64,000 nt of DNA from Gadus chalcogrammus (taxonomy: Eukaryota > Chordata > Actinopteri > Gadiformes > Gadidae). Made by a program: the position numbers and the translations under genes. Every line of letters starts with the position of its first letter. Within the stretch, counting starts at the first letter, position 1. Below the pieces are notes generated by a model that did no database searches, was not told the DNA's origin, and saw only the letters and a program-made list of their open reading frames with translations. The stretch lies in assembly GCF_026213295.1 (NCBI RefSeq), contig NC_079434.1, positions 9,546,789 to 9,610,788 on the forward strand, in the 5' to 3' direction. This document shows, piece by piece, positions 1-26,585 of the stretch.

Positions 1-567
1 GTAGAGACAGAGGCAAAGTGGGAAAGAGACAGCGTACGGGGACACGTATGAATTAGCGACGGAAAAAGACACACAGAAACATAGTGAGAGAGTGAGGAAG
101 TGAGCGATCGACTCATGGAGAATCCTTAGCAGGAGAAAAGGGTGTATATATAGTGTCGGATGGAAAGAGACGCAGAGGGTAGGAGAGCGAGGACGCCGTG
201 CTATAACAGAACATACTGTACTGTTTGTTGCAAACCCATGAGCTGCCAGCTATCGGGTTATTAACAGACCCGAAGATCAGCATCCCCTCAGCTTAACACA
301 CCGCTATCGGAGCTCAGAAACAACCCAGGTCTGGTCACACACAGGACGACTAACGAATGTGGTGACCGCCAAGTCACCTCTGGCACCTGTTCCTGTGGAT
401 AAATTACCGGTGGCAATCAATTCTTCTTCGCTGCTCTCAAACAGTAGTTGCCAGTAGCAGAAAGTGAAGAAAAATGGATTCACGCCGGGTGAAACTATAT
501 TAAAGTGGATTTTAAAGGGGCTAATACATTACGTCATATCAGATCGGTACATAGACTTGTGTACTCC
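1..567. other. No gene seen; presumed scrib intron 1
   Basis: No recognisable exon, RNA gene or clear repeat family. The stretch is purine-rich at its start (agag/gaga runs). Because scrib exon 1 lies on the minus strand at 18360-18518, everything to its left is inferred to be scrib intron 1, unless an unrecognised gene is present. Confidence 0.4.
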
Positions 568-1219
568 TAGGGATGTCCCGATCCGATATTTGGATCGGAT
601 CGGCCGCCGATATTAGCAAAAAAATGCATATCAATATCGGATCGGACTGCACGGGAAAATCCCAATCCGGACTCCCGATCCAGTATGTTTTCAAAACTCC
701 GGTCCGCGCACCAATGTAGGTAATCCCTTCCAGTTTTTTTCCGCTTTTCCCCCCAAATCCGGTCCGCGTTGTTCAGCACACCTAGCGCACACTGTGTGTG
801 TGGTAATTTGACTATTTTCTACTCAGGTTTTGTGTGTGTTGCTTTTATATATAATGTTATATTGTTTACAATATTGTTTACACTCTTGTTGTTCAAGAAC
901 AGAGCACTGATGCCAATTCAGTGTGTGTTTGGTAATTTGACTATTTATTATTTTGTCTATTTTGTGTTTATTTAACCCTGAATAAACAGGTCAGCTTCTC
1001 ATTACCAACTATTGTGGATTATTCAAACTAACCTAATTAAGTTGGCTAGTTGTTCTTAAGAGTAAAACCCTTTTCAACATGAGTAGTACAACAAAATAAG
1101 TAAATATCTTTAATCTTTAATACATGCTTGGATCGGCCGGTATCGGTATCGGCCGATGCTAAAAGCTACAATATCGGTATCGGATCGGAAGTGCAAAAAG
1201 CTGGATCGGGACATCCCTA
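568..1219. mobile_element. Non-autonomous hAT-like element (MITE)
   Basis: Perfect 17-bp inverted ends are present: TAGGGATGTCCCGATCC at 568-584 and its reverse complement at 1203-1219. Subterminal sequence is also inverted, rich in ATCGGTATCGG/CCGATA-type motifs on both sides. The interior is AT-rich with no transposase. Flanks share TACTCC (562-567 and 1218-1223), an imperfect candidate target duplication that overlaps the last bases of the right end. The terminal sequence resembles a hAT-type repeat common in fish genomes; this family assignment is from memory. Short ORFs inside it are not genes. Confidence 0.75.
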
Positions 1220-1369
1220 CTCCCTGATGCCCGATCCAGCATTTTTAGCTGCATCAGAGGCATTTCCGAAATCAGGCATAGGAACAACTCTAGGAATAAC
1301 AACAATATGACTGCTACTATTAGCAGATGCTTTGATCCACGTTGACCTGTGCAAGCGTATCCAGATCTA

Positions 1370-1455
1370 GGATGCTGACAGGTAGGCTGCAGTCATTGGG
1401 AATCAAACCCAGTACATTGTCGCAGAGGGTCTGCCCTACTACTGCAGCCACCACA
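1370..1455 (-). repeat. Possible tRNA-derived SINE relic
   Basis: Read on the minus strand, the stretch has an A-box-like region (TGGCTGCAGTAGTAGGG) followed about 30 bases later by GGGTTTGATTCCC, close to the RNA polymerase III B-box consensus. No poly(A) tail or target duplication was found, so this is a weak call. Confidence 0.35.
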
Positions 1456-4400
1456 CTATCTTACACCCAAATATATGCAGGGTATCCCATAGTGTGTATA
1501 TAGGTGAGGCGCAGCATCTACGCTAAACGAATGTCCACCTCTACAAACAAATTGCATTTTCGCTGAACTACACGCGCAAAGTCTGCACTAAACACTTACA
1601 ATAAAGCATACAAAGCAAGGTACGAGGGGCAGACTCAGCGAGCGCCGTCACCGTGGCTCTGGCGGGGTGGACTGCTTGAGCTGGCCTCTCTTTCTGCCCC
1701 GCTTTCACACTGTTGTTTGAGGGTTCAGTTTACAGTTTGGTTAATGCTTACATACTAACATTATAATTTGTTTTTAGACCCGCGATTGTTTTACCTGCAG
1801 TACTTGAGTCGACTCCAGTAACGACAACTTGAATAGGGACTTTGAGGTTACAGCCCTGCGTCGCTTGCCCCTTTCTCAAAGCATTTCCCACCTCTGCTTA
1901 ACTTTTTTTGTGGGAACCCTGAAGTACAGCTTAGAATAAGGATGGCTGTAGGTCAGCTTGGTTCTGTGAAAAGAATATCAATGGTAAGGAGACATGCAGA
2001 GTGTTTCCTGCAGGCCGTGGTCGCTCTCCTCACGTTGTTTATCATCTAGACTCATCCTGTACGCACACGTTAAGCTAATCCCTCCAGCGGCGGGAAGGTG
2101 GCTTTATTCGGTGGTGTTGTTGTTGTTGTAAGCCAGGGTTAGACCAAACAACGCCATGTAACACCTCTCTGACCTCCCGACCTATGACCTGTGACCAGGG
2201 TTTAATCACCACGAGGATCAAAACAAAGCAGTCATCGCCGGGCGTTCTCTCGACCACGTGATTCTGAAAGGTGTGATCTTCTTACCAATGACTGGCGCTC
2301 CCGGCGATTTGGACCTTGTTCGCCTCAAGGCTGAAAATGGCTGAATGTATTGTCCGTTGAATCAAAAGGTGAATGCAACAGACGTTTCTTTGGGCTGACA
2401 AAAAATGTGTATTGACTGACTGCAGGATGCTTTGGATAAAAGTGATGCTAAAACAACGCGTTATTATGCATTCAATAAATTCTCATGAAATATATAAATA
2501 TATAATCTAACTTGGTCACATTACATGGCACAAACACAATATGGCCATATAAAGAAACAATACCTGAAGAACTGAAAATCACAGGTGAGTTGAACAGTGA
2601 TTTGCAGAGGTGCAGATGTGTGTGTGGCGCCTCAGAGGAGATTTGCATTCAAACCTGATATTCAAATTACACCTGCGTTAGCCAGCATGGGGCTGATTAC
2701 ATTCACCGCAAACACACACACAGACACACAGACACACACACACACGATGTCCCCAATAGAAGTAGCAATGTCAAAGACTCGACAGCGCAATGTTCGATAT
2801 TGCACCTCAAGCTCGCTATTACACTTCATGTTCCAGTGACAGCAACATCTACGGAAAACTGTATTGCCAACCATCTCCCTGCCAACACATCACCTACCAA
2901 AACACAAACAAAACACAAACCTGAGCACCTCTCTAGCTCTGTTGTTTACAGTCCACACGAGGACCTCAACCCCCTTCCTGTGAAGGTCCTGATCCGTCTT
3001 TCTGTCGTCATGGCAACAGCCTACCTATCCCCCCCTCCTACCCCCCGCCCTTCTCGACGCCGCCTGGGCTTCTTGTCTTTGTTTAAAAACTCTCTTCCTG
3101 TTCGGACAGCGCACTGTCAACACACACGGCGCCGATCAAACACACACGCACGTATTTGAACAGCCTGCAGCCCTGCAGTCAAATCTCCCACAGCATCTGG
3201 GCGGCGGGCTTCCCCAGCACTCAGCCCATGTCTTTGGTCTCGCGCTGTACAGGTAGCACGTACATGTAAATTGGGGGTGTGTACACAAAGTTTCAGTGCA
3301 AACACGGTTGAGTTGGATCGTTTTGGAAGCAGAGTGAGCTTTCTGAGGAACCTCAGCCTAGAGGAACTCTTGGGAGTAGACGTACAGGACGGCGTTCTAT
3401 GTATAACAAACCATGTAAACACATCTAACAGTAGCTAAGTCTGTCCTGTAAACGGCAGTACATTGGCAACAAAGTGCTCCAATCCCCTGCCTGTTTACCC
3501 TGATTACATCCAGACTATCACAACATCCTATGCTGCTGTATCTCTGCTATTCTCTCACTGATTGGTCTTCATAAAAGCACCAGGAAGTTTGCGGAGCCCA
3601 GCACAGATTGTGGTAATTATAATGGTACCAGATAGGCCTTTATCTGGCCCTGGGGTGAAACATTAACCCTGGCTATAGAGGCTGTTACACTAGCTGCAGG
3701 TTTCCATACCGGCCATCAGAGCGGCCCCAGCTGGGATTTAGGCCAGGTGTGGTAGACAAGTCTGACACATCAGCCTCTAGCTAGCTTGCCGATTTTAGCA
3801 GTTAATGGTAGTTTATCAGAGCTGCTAGAGATGGGATAGGCCAGGGTGGTAGACAACTCACACACAACAGCTAGCTAGGCTATTTTATTGCATTTTTACA
3901 GGGACAGCTCACAATTATTTGGAATCAACCCTTTAGCTAGAAGCTTGTTTACATCTGTTAGAGGTAGGTAGAACAAGAATAGCAAATGTGCTACCTAAAG
4001 CAGCGCAATAGATAAAAGTTCATAAAAATCCATCAGTGCAAAATAAATAAAATAAAAAGTACAATAGATACCAGTTGATCATTAGTGATGACATTTTTCT
4101 GTGTTTCTGATAACACTGAAGAGGTAGGCTGCTTAACAATATCGGCAGCAGAGGTATTACCATTAGCTGTATTGTATAACAACAAAACTAGGCAGGAGGA
4201 GAAGGTAGAGTCGATACAAAACAATTGTGCAGAAAAACGAACAGAGCCTGAAGACATCCGATTCGTGGATTAGAATGGAGTAAACTATGTCAGAGGGTGA
4301 AACCGTCAGCACGGCGTCCACAGCAGCAGAGAACGTCTGTCTGTATTCGGTAGCGCTTGAAAGAAAGATTAAAAGAAATGTAAGATCAGTCACACTGCCC

Positions 4401-5739
4401 TTGTGTGACGTCTCTATAGGGTCGACGTAGAACATCACCACCGGTGGTCAAAGGAGGCTCTTTAACTGAGATTTGAACCAATATTCACTAGTACTCTTGT
4501 TTACCGCATTCCTCTGATTCACCTAAGGCACACCTGTGTGAGTTTGTGTTCCCTGGAAAACCACAGTGGACACTGTATATCCATGACTCAAAATGCCCCA
4601 CACTCTTTGCTTGGTAAACTTTAGGTGTACTTCCTCCATCGGATCAGGAAAGGCGGCTTTGTGAAGATCTATACTGTATAAAGACCGGTTCACTTCCTCG
4701 CGATGTATAAGGACCGGTTCACTTCCCCATTCTTTTGCTGGTGTTTCAGCACCAGCAAAAGAACAGGTTTCACCTTTGACCAGGTCTCACCTTTGACCAG
4801 GTCCCCTCAGCAATGTAGACTCTATTGCAAATGATAGGTCATTAACACTGGACCAGGGACAAAAGTGACACACTAACCGTTCCTACACTTTCCCCTTGGT
4901 CAAGCGTCTTTTCAAGGCCTATCATTTGCTAGGTTTAAAGAGTTAAATACACACCCACAGACTGCTATGAAGCTAGTGTCACCCTCTGCCGTGGCAGAGC
5001 ACAAAACCTGCCTTCTAGGACCGACATCCCATAGCAACAGCAGGCCAAAGTCGCCTCTGTGAAGGTCAAATTTGGGTTGGGCTGCTTAAGTGTTAAAGTG
5101 TGCCAGCCTTGGTGTGGTGACTGGGCCCTGAGACAGTCAGGTGTAGAGAAAAGCTAGCCTCACTTTGCTTAGCACTCTAAGGGGCAAGGCAGGGGAGAGG
5201 GGAGAGGCCTTGGTGATGGTTGTCGAGGAACAGGAAAGCCTATAGCCTTTAAGTTTGAGCGAGGAACGGGACAACTCTTTGACCTACGCGTCCGTTATTT
5301 ATGATGCGCACTGGACAAATTGTCTACATGTCCATACGGCTTGGATGAGGTAATGGTGAAGATGGTAGTTCTAGAACGAAACTGCGGTTTGGTCCGTATC
5401 ATTAAAGTATTCTGCATGACTGTTCTGAGAATAACGGAGAGTGTATATTCTAGAATCTAGATCATATAATCTTGAGGATATAATGTGACATTAGGTCCAC
5501 CTCACGACATCGACTGGGCCCTTTCTCCCTCTCTCCAGTTTTATAACACAGGTTAAACAATGAACCCACAACACACACGAGACAGACAGACAGACTCTTG
5601 GGGGAGAGGGGGATGTCATTTCCACGGATTACGAGCCAAACCTTCAATACGTCATGGAGACAGCATAATTACAGCCCTGTCCCCACAACCTACCACCCAG
5701 CCGCCCTGGGATCAGGGAGCACCCCACACACACCCCCGC
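1456..5739. other. Gene-free stretch, presumed scrib intron 1
   Basis: No coding exon recognised on either strand. It holds a short CA-rich run at 2712-2745 and a perfect hairpin at 4730-4763. Near the hairpin are two small direct duplications, one built on an accggttcacttcc motif (4684-4726) and one on cacctttgaccaggtc. Open reading frames here are short, unrelated to known proteins and overlap on both strands, as expected for non-coding DNA. Confidence 0.4.
4730..4763. repeat. Perfect 14-bp hairpin
   Basis: Arms TTCTTTTGCTGGTG (4730-4743) and CACCAGCAAAAGAA (4750-4763) are perfect complements around a six-base loop, tttcag. No gene or transposon end is visible next to it. Function unknown. 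Confidence 0.7.
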
Positions 5740-5787
5740 CCAGAATACCCCCCGCACACACACATGCACCGCCGGAGCTACCTAGAA

Positions 5788-5819
<32 letters not shown>

Positions 5820-6565
5820 ACACATGCACCGGGAGCTACCTAGAATCCCCCTTGCTCATACAAGTCCATGAAACTAAATAGACAGACACACGCACACTAA
5901 GAGTGGGACTCAACCCACGTGCATCACACACACACACACAAGTGGCAACTACCATAACACCCGCACTAAGTCGACAGGAAGACATACGCACGGCTGTCTT
6001 GATCCCTGCATCAGCATGAACAGCTGCCCAAACCCCCCCTCCGCACACACCCACCTGCCTCATACACATACACACACCCGCTTACTACACACACGCTTTC
6101 TACACACACCTATATACCCGCTTTCTACACACACATACACACACCCACTTACTATACACACACTTCATATACACACAACCGCTTACTACACACACACACC
6201 CGCTTGCTACACACACACACACACACACACACGCTTACTACAAACACATTCAAACCCGCTTACAACACACACACCCGCTTACTACACACACACACACACG
6301 CTTCATATATACACACACACCCGCTTACTGCACACCCGCTTACTACAGACACACACACCCGCTTGCTACACACACACACAAGCTTACTACAAACGCATGC
6401 AAACCCGCTTGCTACACACATACACACGCTTCATATACACACACCCCCGCTTACCCCACTTACTACACACACACGCTTACCACACTCACACACACACACA
6501 CACACACAGACACACACGCTTCATACACACACCCACTTCATACACACACACCCACCGCTTACTAC
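5740..6565. repeat. CA-rich simple and variant repeat block
   Basis: Contains a C-run followed by (CA)n at about 5790-5823. A long region at about 6055-6560 then alternates (CA)n with the motif cccgcttactacacac and its variants. Low-complexity ORFs of His/Thr/Tyr residues on the plus strand are artefacts of the repeat. Confidence 0.85.
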
Positions 6566-7284
6566 ACACTCCCCAGCCCCCAGCTTCAGGTTGCCAGGGT
6601 GACCGTCTCCAACGGTCTGTTATGATTATCATCATCATGATTATTGTGATGAAGCAGAGTTGCATGTGTCCGCTCTGAAGGAGCAGTGGTGTCACGGTTG
6701 GGGGGTGGAGCTAGCAGAGGGGTGGTGGAGCTGCAGTGTGACGTTGGGACACACAACCAGGAGGACTTTTGCGTGGCAGTAAAATACACCCTTGGGAGCA
6801 TGCATGGGTGTTAGAGCTGAAGCCTCCACTGTAAGCATCGTCTGGGTTGAGGACCTCTTCTTGGTATACTGGTGAGCCTGTGTGTCTGAAACACTCCGCC
6901 GGCCTTCGCGTGGACTATATGGGCCGTGGCACTACTTTATACGAGTTATTCATTTCTCTAGTGTTAAATCATTAATTTTTTCTTGAGGTCTATCTTTTAG
7001 GTCATGCCCTTACAATGATCAAATATGATGTTTGAAATTTCAGAGAGAAAGGAAAAGGAGTACTAGTCCGATACCATACTTTAATGTCTGTTTACATATA
7101 CGTCTGTCCGTCTACATCAATGTAATGACCCTCGGTTAGGCCGTTAAGAATGGTACTTGGGTACCCCAGCCCTAATATAAACTCTACCAAGAAACAATCC
7201 TGTACGAAAACCCCATTAAGTGGCTGTTGGGTCCTACTATCAAGTCATTTATGAGATGTTTTTTACTAGTGACTCGTTAGGATC

Positions 7285-7644
7285 AGGTATGGGATAGACA
7301 GCACAGAGACAGGTCATTAAGTAGCTGGTGGGCAGTGGACAGTACAGAAACAGGTCACTACGGGGCAGTGTGGGGTTGGACAGTACAGATAAAGGTCAAT
7401 AAAGAGCAGGTGGGGCTTGACAGCACAGAGACAGATCAATAAAGAACAGTTGGAGGTTGGACAGTACAGACTAGAGACAGGTCAATAAAGAGCAGTTGGA
7501 GGTTGGACAGTACAGACTAGAGACAGGTCAATAAAGAGCAGTTGGAGGTTGGACAGTACAGACTAGAGACAGGTCAATAAAGAGCAGGTGGGGTTGGACA
7601 GTACAGAGACAGGTCAATAAAGAGCAGATGGGGTTGGACAGTAC
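7285..7644. repeat. Minisatellite, unit about 46 bp
   Basis: Tandem copies of a unit of the form ggacagtacagactagag / acaggtcaataaagagcag. The three central copies (about 7455-7600) are nearly identical and the outer copies are degenerate. Confidence 0.85.
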
Positions 7645-8017
7645 TTCCATACACATGCTTCCCTTCTCCTGACCCTTACCTGGAAGTCACCCCCACCGAA
7701 CACTGACCTCAACGTGACCTCCTATCTAACCCAACCTCTACCTGAACATTAACCATCCATAACCAATACTGTATATATGCACACGATCAACCAGACCCAC
7801 ACACACCATGGGTAGCAGCTTATAGTCTCCTGCCCTTCCCCCAGCTCAGCCAATCCTATGGGGGAGGGAGAGACGGCAGCCTTAATTAAACTGCTAGAGG
7901 AATTAGAGTTGTTCACTTTAATCACCGTGACACAGTCTCAGGACAACTTTTAAGAACTGTAAACTGCACCGCTGATTGGAGATGTGGCTAAACACGCCTG
8001 CGTGTGTGTGTGTGTTC

Positions 8018-8104
8018 GAGAGAGACAGAGTTAGTGTGTGAGAGAGACAGAGTTATTGGGTGAGAGAGACAGAGTTTGTGTGTGAGAGAGACAGAGTTTG
8101 TGTC
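8018..8104. repeat. Short tandem repeat, unit about 24 bp
   Basis: Four tandem copies of tgtgagagagacagagttt with small changes, followed by a TGTC-rich run. Non-coding. Confidence 0.75.
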
Positions 8105-8872
8105 TGTCTGTCTGGCTGTCTCTGTCTGTGTCCAGGAAGCACACGTATCACGCTACTTTGTTTGTGTTAGCAAACGGTTGGTGTGTGAGATTTGCCACAA
8201 GGAATGCGCATGTGTGCGAACGTGCATGGGGTAGTTTGTGAATGTATGCGTGTGTGGTTTTGGAGAGGGCAGGGCAGCCTCCTGGAGATTCCAGGCATGC
8301 CTGAATATCCTGGAAAGTCACATGACTTAGAGCAAACAACTCTACTGAGCTAGCGGCGTTCAGCAGACTGGGGCTACCTCGACCCCCGTAGAACACTTCA
8401 TCTGTGTGTTCCTCATGCTACTGGTAGGGACCTCGCGATACCCTCTTGCAACTATTTATGAGTGCCAATAACATATGTATTGATATACCGTAAATATTAC
8501 GCTTCGGTAAAAGAAATACGCTATGAATTAACTTACAAGTTTAATGTATGGGTAAAATTAGTGGTTTAACAAATGGGTCTAACGTAGTGGTTAAAAGTAT
8601 GGCTTTGACATATGGTTTAACGTTGCAGCTCTACAGGTCTGTCAGTCTCCGCCATTGTTTTTTATATGAAAGTGGCAAATACACTTAAGCGCCTCTTGTA
8701 GGCCAATGCCATCAATATTTTTCAACAAACATTACGTTGACATTTACTTCCAATTTCCGAATCAACTCGAAGAAGCAAAGAATCCCGAAATTGGCATGAA
8801 TCCATTTTTCTGGACTTGCGTAACGTCTTAAAATGGGAGAACAGCGGTCAAAACTGCACACCCTCCCACACA

Positions 8873-8943
8873 GAGTGAGTGAGTGAGTGAGTGAGTGAGT
8901 GAGTGAGTGAGTGAGTGAGTGAGTGAGTGAGTGAGTGAGTGAG
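8873..8943. repeat. (GAGT)n microsatellite
   Basis: About 17 uninterrupted copies of the tetranucleotide gagt. Threonine/histidine/serine/leucine ORFs on the minus strand across it are repeat artefacts. Confidence 0.95.
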
Positions 8944-9455
8944 ACAGACCATGGTTGACCCGACCAAACCAACCCATGTTTCTGGGCGTCGGCCCTGGGC
9001 GACCCACATTATTTTGTAGTGTAATTTGGTTTTCCAACCCAAAACAGTGTTGCAGCGGAGAGTATAATTAGAGCTGGCTGGGAGACCGGAAGGCCGAGCG
9101 AAATTCTCAAGAGTTGCATTGTGCGGCGACAGAGCGTTGCTGCGGATCACCGGACCCCGACCTTCACACAACACAATGCCCCCGACCGTCATCACCCCCC
9201 CCCCGTCCCCCCCGTCAGCAGATTTACAACGGCCCTCTCTCCCTCTCGCTGACCGAGTTCAACTGCCGTGAAAATACCGGCCGCCCCCCCACTACCCCCA
9301 ATATCATAAACAAACGAGGCAGCCCTGGCAAGTGCTGGAGCTACAAGATATTAACGTGCAAATATGTGGACAGACAATCACTTTGTGCAGGCTTCTGGCT
9401 GAACAAAGACATACAAAAGGGCTTGAGGGTGCCTAAAAAAGACTGCTGACACACT

Positions 9456-10619
<1,164 letters not shown>

Positions 10620-11038
10620 TGATAGTTATATGGACAGACCAGGGTGATCAAGCAGTCTAAATTGATGGCAGACCAAGGTGACCGGATAAAGTAGGCAGAT
10701 GACTGGAATGGATACACAGATAGACAGACCAAAGTAATCAAGAAATGGTAATAGATAACTAGATATACAGAAAGACAGACCAAGGTTAACAAGCACGGTA
10801 AACAGTTTACTAGATACATAGATAAGCAGACCACGGTTAACAAGCAGAGTAACCAAATGACTAGATATATTATATAGATAAGCAGACCATGGTTAACAAG
10901 CACAGTAACCAGATGACTAGACAAAAAAAGATAAGCAGACCACGGTTAACAAGCACAGTAACCAGATGACTAGACATAAAGATAAGCAGACCAGAGTCAA
11001 TCAAGCAAAGTGTGCGGATGACTAGACATAGTCATCCG
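10620..11038. repeat. Minisatellite, unit about 53-60 bp, ending in a palindrome
   Basis: Tandem units built around gataagcagaccacggttaa followed by caagcacagtaaccagatgactagaca. Units between about 10800 and 11000 are most alike and those to the left are progressively degenerate. The right edge is an inverted repeat, CGGATGACTA-gaca-TAGTCATCCG (11015-11038). Confidence 0.85.
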
Positions 11039-19883
<8,845 letters not shown>

Positions 19884-19889
19884 TTTATT
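19884..19889 (-). other. Polyadenylation signal of the alpha-tubulin gene
   Basis: AATAAA on the minus strand, 69 bases beyond the TAA stop codon at 19958-19960. The position is right for a short tubulin 3' UTR. Confidence 0.6.
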
Positions 19890-19957
19890 GCTAGTCTAGG
19901 GATAGGAAAAACAGGCCCACGGAGAACAGAGCCAACCTTCTTCAGTGGGTGAGTGTT

Positions 19958-24257
<4,300 letters not shown>

Positions 24258-24365
24258 ATTTAACAAATTTCTACTGTCTTTCTTATCTTTTAAAAAATAA
24301 AACAGGAGGCCGCAGGAGAACCAAGTAGACAACAATCTGAACGTGACCAAGCGGTGAACCACTAT

Positions 24366-24420
24366 CGATATAAAGACATTGGACCCACCCCCTTTGGGAT
24401 GGGATTGGCTACGTGACGGT
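24366..24420 (-). promoter_or_regulatory. Probable alpha-tubulin core promoter
   Basis: Read leftward: a CRE-like CGTCACGT (24411-24418), then CCAAT (24404-24408), a second CCAAT (24379-24383), then TTTATATC (24367-24374), an AT-rich TATA-like element. The inferred ATG lies about 110 bases further on, leaving room for a 5' UTR of roughly 80 bases. The order and spacing are those of a polymerase II promoter, but no transcript start is visible in sequence alone. Confidence 0.45.
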
Positions 24421-25183
24421 TGTCTGAACCGTCACTCATTCTTTCCTAATCTTTAATTGGACACGAACTCCTGTCTTGAATAGTTAACCGTCTTCATTTG
24501 ACGTTTCTACGCTTCTCATCTTCTAAGGTTTATCCGGGGTCGAGTCGCGGCACTTTTGAACATTAACATTGAAAGGAAAATATTACTTTAATAAAAGTTA
24601 CATAAAACATTGTCTACTACCATCCTCTACGTTGATTTAAATGTAAATATGTTGAGTAAATGCTTATGTCATTGTGCAAATCAGTGTAACCATAACAATG
24701 GGAGTCTTTTTTATTTTTTTATTTACATAACAATTTTAGTAAATAAAAGTATTTTAAATATAATATATAATGTATAATATAATCTATAAATAAATATAGC
24801 TATTAAATAAATAAATATTATCTATAAGCTATCTAAGTTTTATTTAACTGAACTTAGCACAAAAAGTAAGGAAATTTGAGTTTGGTTGATTATTTCTCTG
24901 TGGTCACAATGCTTTTTGGCAATAAATCTTACACCGTTGGAAAGCCTGCATAGTTCCCTTTCAAATGGTGCCCCATTTGTAAGGAATATCCACTTGTGGG
25001 ATGAGCAGCAGAGCTGAGTATGTGGGTTGCGCCCATGAAAAATTTGCCAAAAATTCTCTGCCCATGCCAAACAGCTTATTCTGCCATTGACTCGTCTGGT
25101 GTTTGGTGGATTGGATGATTAAAGTTTGAAGAAACAAGACATATTTGCAATTAAACAATTAATTCATTTCACAAACAGGAGCC
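24421..25183. other. AT-rich intergenic DNA and Tc1 3' flank
   Basis: 24421-24840 is AT-rich with no feature recognised. About 24840-25183 probably belongs to the non-coding 3' part of the Tc1 element whose transposase follows on the minus strand, but I could not identify an inverted terminal repeat. Confidence 0.35.
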
Positions 25184-25951
25184 TTAGTAGCGTGTGGAAG
25201 AACCATACACAGCCACAACAGCCTGGCAACTCCTCCTCATGCTGGTCACCAGCCTGGTCACACACTGCTGTGGGATGGCATCCCATTCTTCAACCAGCAT
25301 TTGTCGCAAGTCAGCCAACGTGGTTGTGTTGGTCACTCTGGCACGAACAGCACGCCTAAGCTGATCCCACAAGTTTTCAATGGGGTTGAGGTCAGGACTG
25401 CTAGCCGGCCATTCCATCCTCTCCACTCCCACATTCTGGAGGTAGTCTCTGATAAACCCCGCCCTGTGGGGGCGAGCGTTGTCATCTTGGAGGATAGAGT
25501 TCGGTCCCAGATTGTGGAGATATGGGATTGCCACTGGTTGCAGAATCTCATCTCTACATCTCTCTGCATTGAGATTGCCTCCAATGATGACAAGCCTTGT
25601 TTTTCCAGTGAGGGAGATGCCACCCCACACCATCACACTGCCTCCACCACAATATGTCATTCTATCGGTGCAGCAATCAGCATAGCGTTCTCCGCGTCTT
25701 CTCCACACTTTGACCCTACGATCCAACTGCCGTAGGCAGAATCTGGACTCATCACTGAACATAACGTTCCCCCACATGTTCAGGTTCCAGTGCACGTGTT
25801 GCCGACACCAGCACAAACGGGCCTGACGGTGAAGGGCAGTCATGGCAGGACTCCTGGCAGCCCTATGAGACCGGAGATTGGCTGCGTGTAGTCTGTTCCG
25901 GATGGTCTGGGCAGAGAGCCGTCGGCCATATGGTTGATGGTTGGTTCTCGT
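25184..25951 (-). pseudogene. Tc1-like transposase, 5'-truncated
   Basis: Cut-and-paste DNA transposase of the Tc1/mariner superfamily. Its open frame ends at the stop at 25184 and can be read upstream to about 25951, beyond the first internal Met (25843). That upstream part includes YGRRLSAQTIRNRLHAANLR, from the second helix-turn-helix. The DDE catalytic core is visible: FSDESRF, ILQDDNARPHRAGF and SPDLNPIENLWDQL, the last with the final acidic residue of the D-D-E triad. The first DNA-binding domain and the 5' terminal repeat are missing, so the copy is dead by truncation even though its remaining frame of about 250 codons is open. Nothing suggests a role in the host. Confidence 0.9.
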
Positions 25952-26585
25952 AGCCTAGACTTGAGGTGATAACCAGAACCTTATTGGTTCATAAAGCAGC
26001 CATGGGCTATGAACAGATGTAGGCGGGATCCAGATCCCTTAGCTAGTCACACCCACTCAGAGGAGGACTTTCCTCCTCTCTCCCATTGAACCCCATGTTA
26101 TTCACCGGCCGCCAACACTTTCGGGGAAATGAATGGGAGTCAAGGGAGGCTGAGGGAGGAACGTCCTCCCTGAAGTAATTGTCAAAAGGCGATTGTCCCT
26201 TTACCGGGGGAAACGAACATTACATATACAAAGGCACTATAGTCATATTTAATGACTACTTTAGTGTTAATACTATAATATTAAATCATTAGTAGTCTGG
26301 GCAATCTACATTTATTATTCTCAACAATGTTAATGAGGATCTTCCCCCCTCTCTTCACTGGAGAAGCCTCCACTGCATTCGTACTACAATTTTCATAGTA
26401 TTGTTTTTAATCTAACGTTTTTTTTCTTTTCTAATTCCTCTGCGTACCACTTGATAGCGCATTGCGTACCACCAGTGGTACGCGTACCATAGTTTGAGAA
26501 CCTTAAAAGAAACCAAAACATCTACACATCAGAAAATGTAGTATATTTTCTTAAGTAGGCCAACAGGTTATTTTCAGTTACAGAA
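25952..26585. other. Intergenic, between Tc1 relic and receptor cluster
   Basis: No gene seen. Includes a short imperfect inverted stretch around 26065-26175 (gaggaggactttcctcctct and later ggaggaacgtcctcc). At 26445-26500 gtaccaccagtggtacgcgtac and gtttgagaacc resemble a hAT-type transposon end, but no partner end was found. Confidence 0.35.

Noticed and set aside
6016..6678. 220-codon plus-strand ORF rich in His/Thr/Tyr/Leu
   Set aside because: Pure product of (CA)n and cccgcttactacacac repeats; other frames are equally open.
8712..9195. Minus-strand ORFs with SLTHSLTH repeats
   Set aside because: Translation of the (GAGT)n microsatellite.
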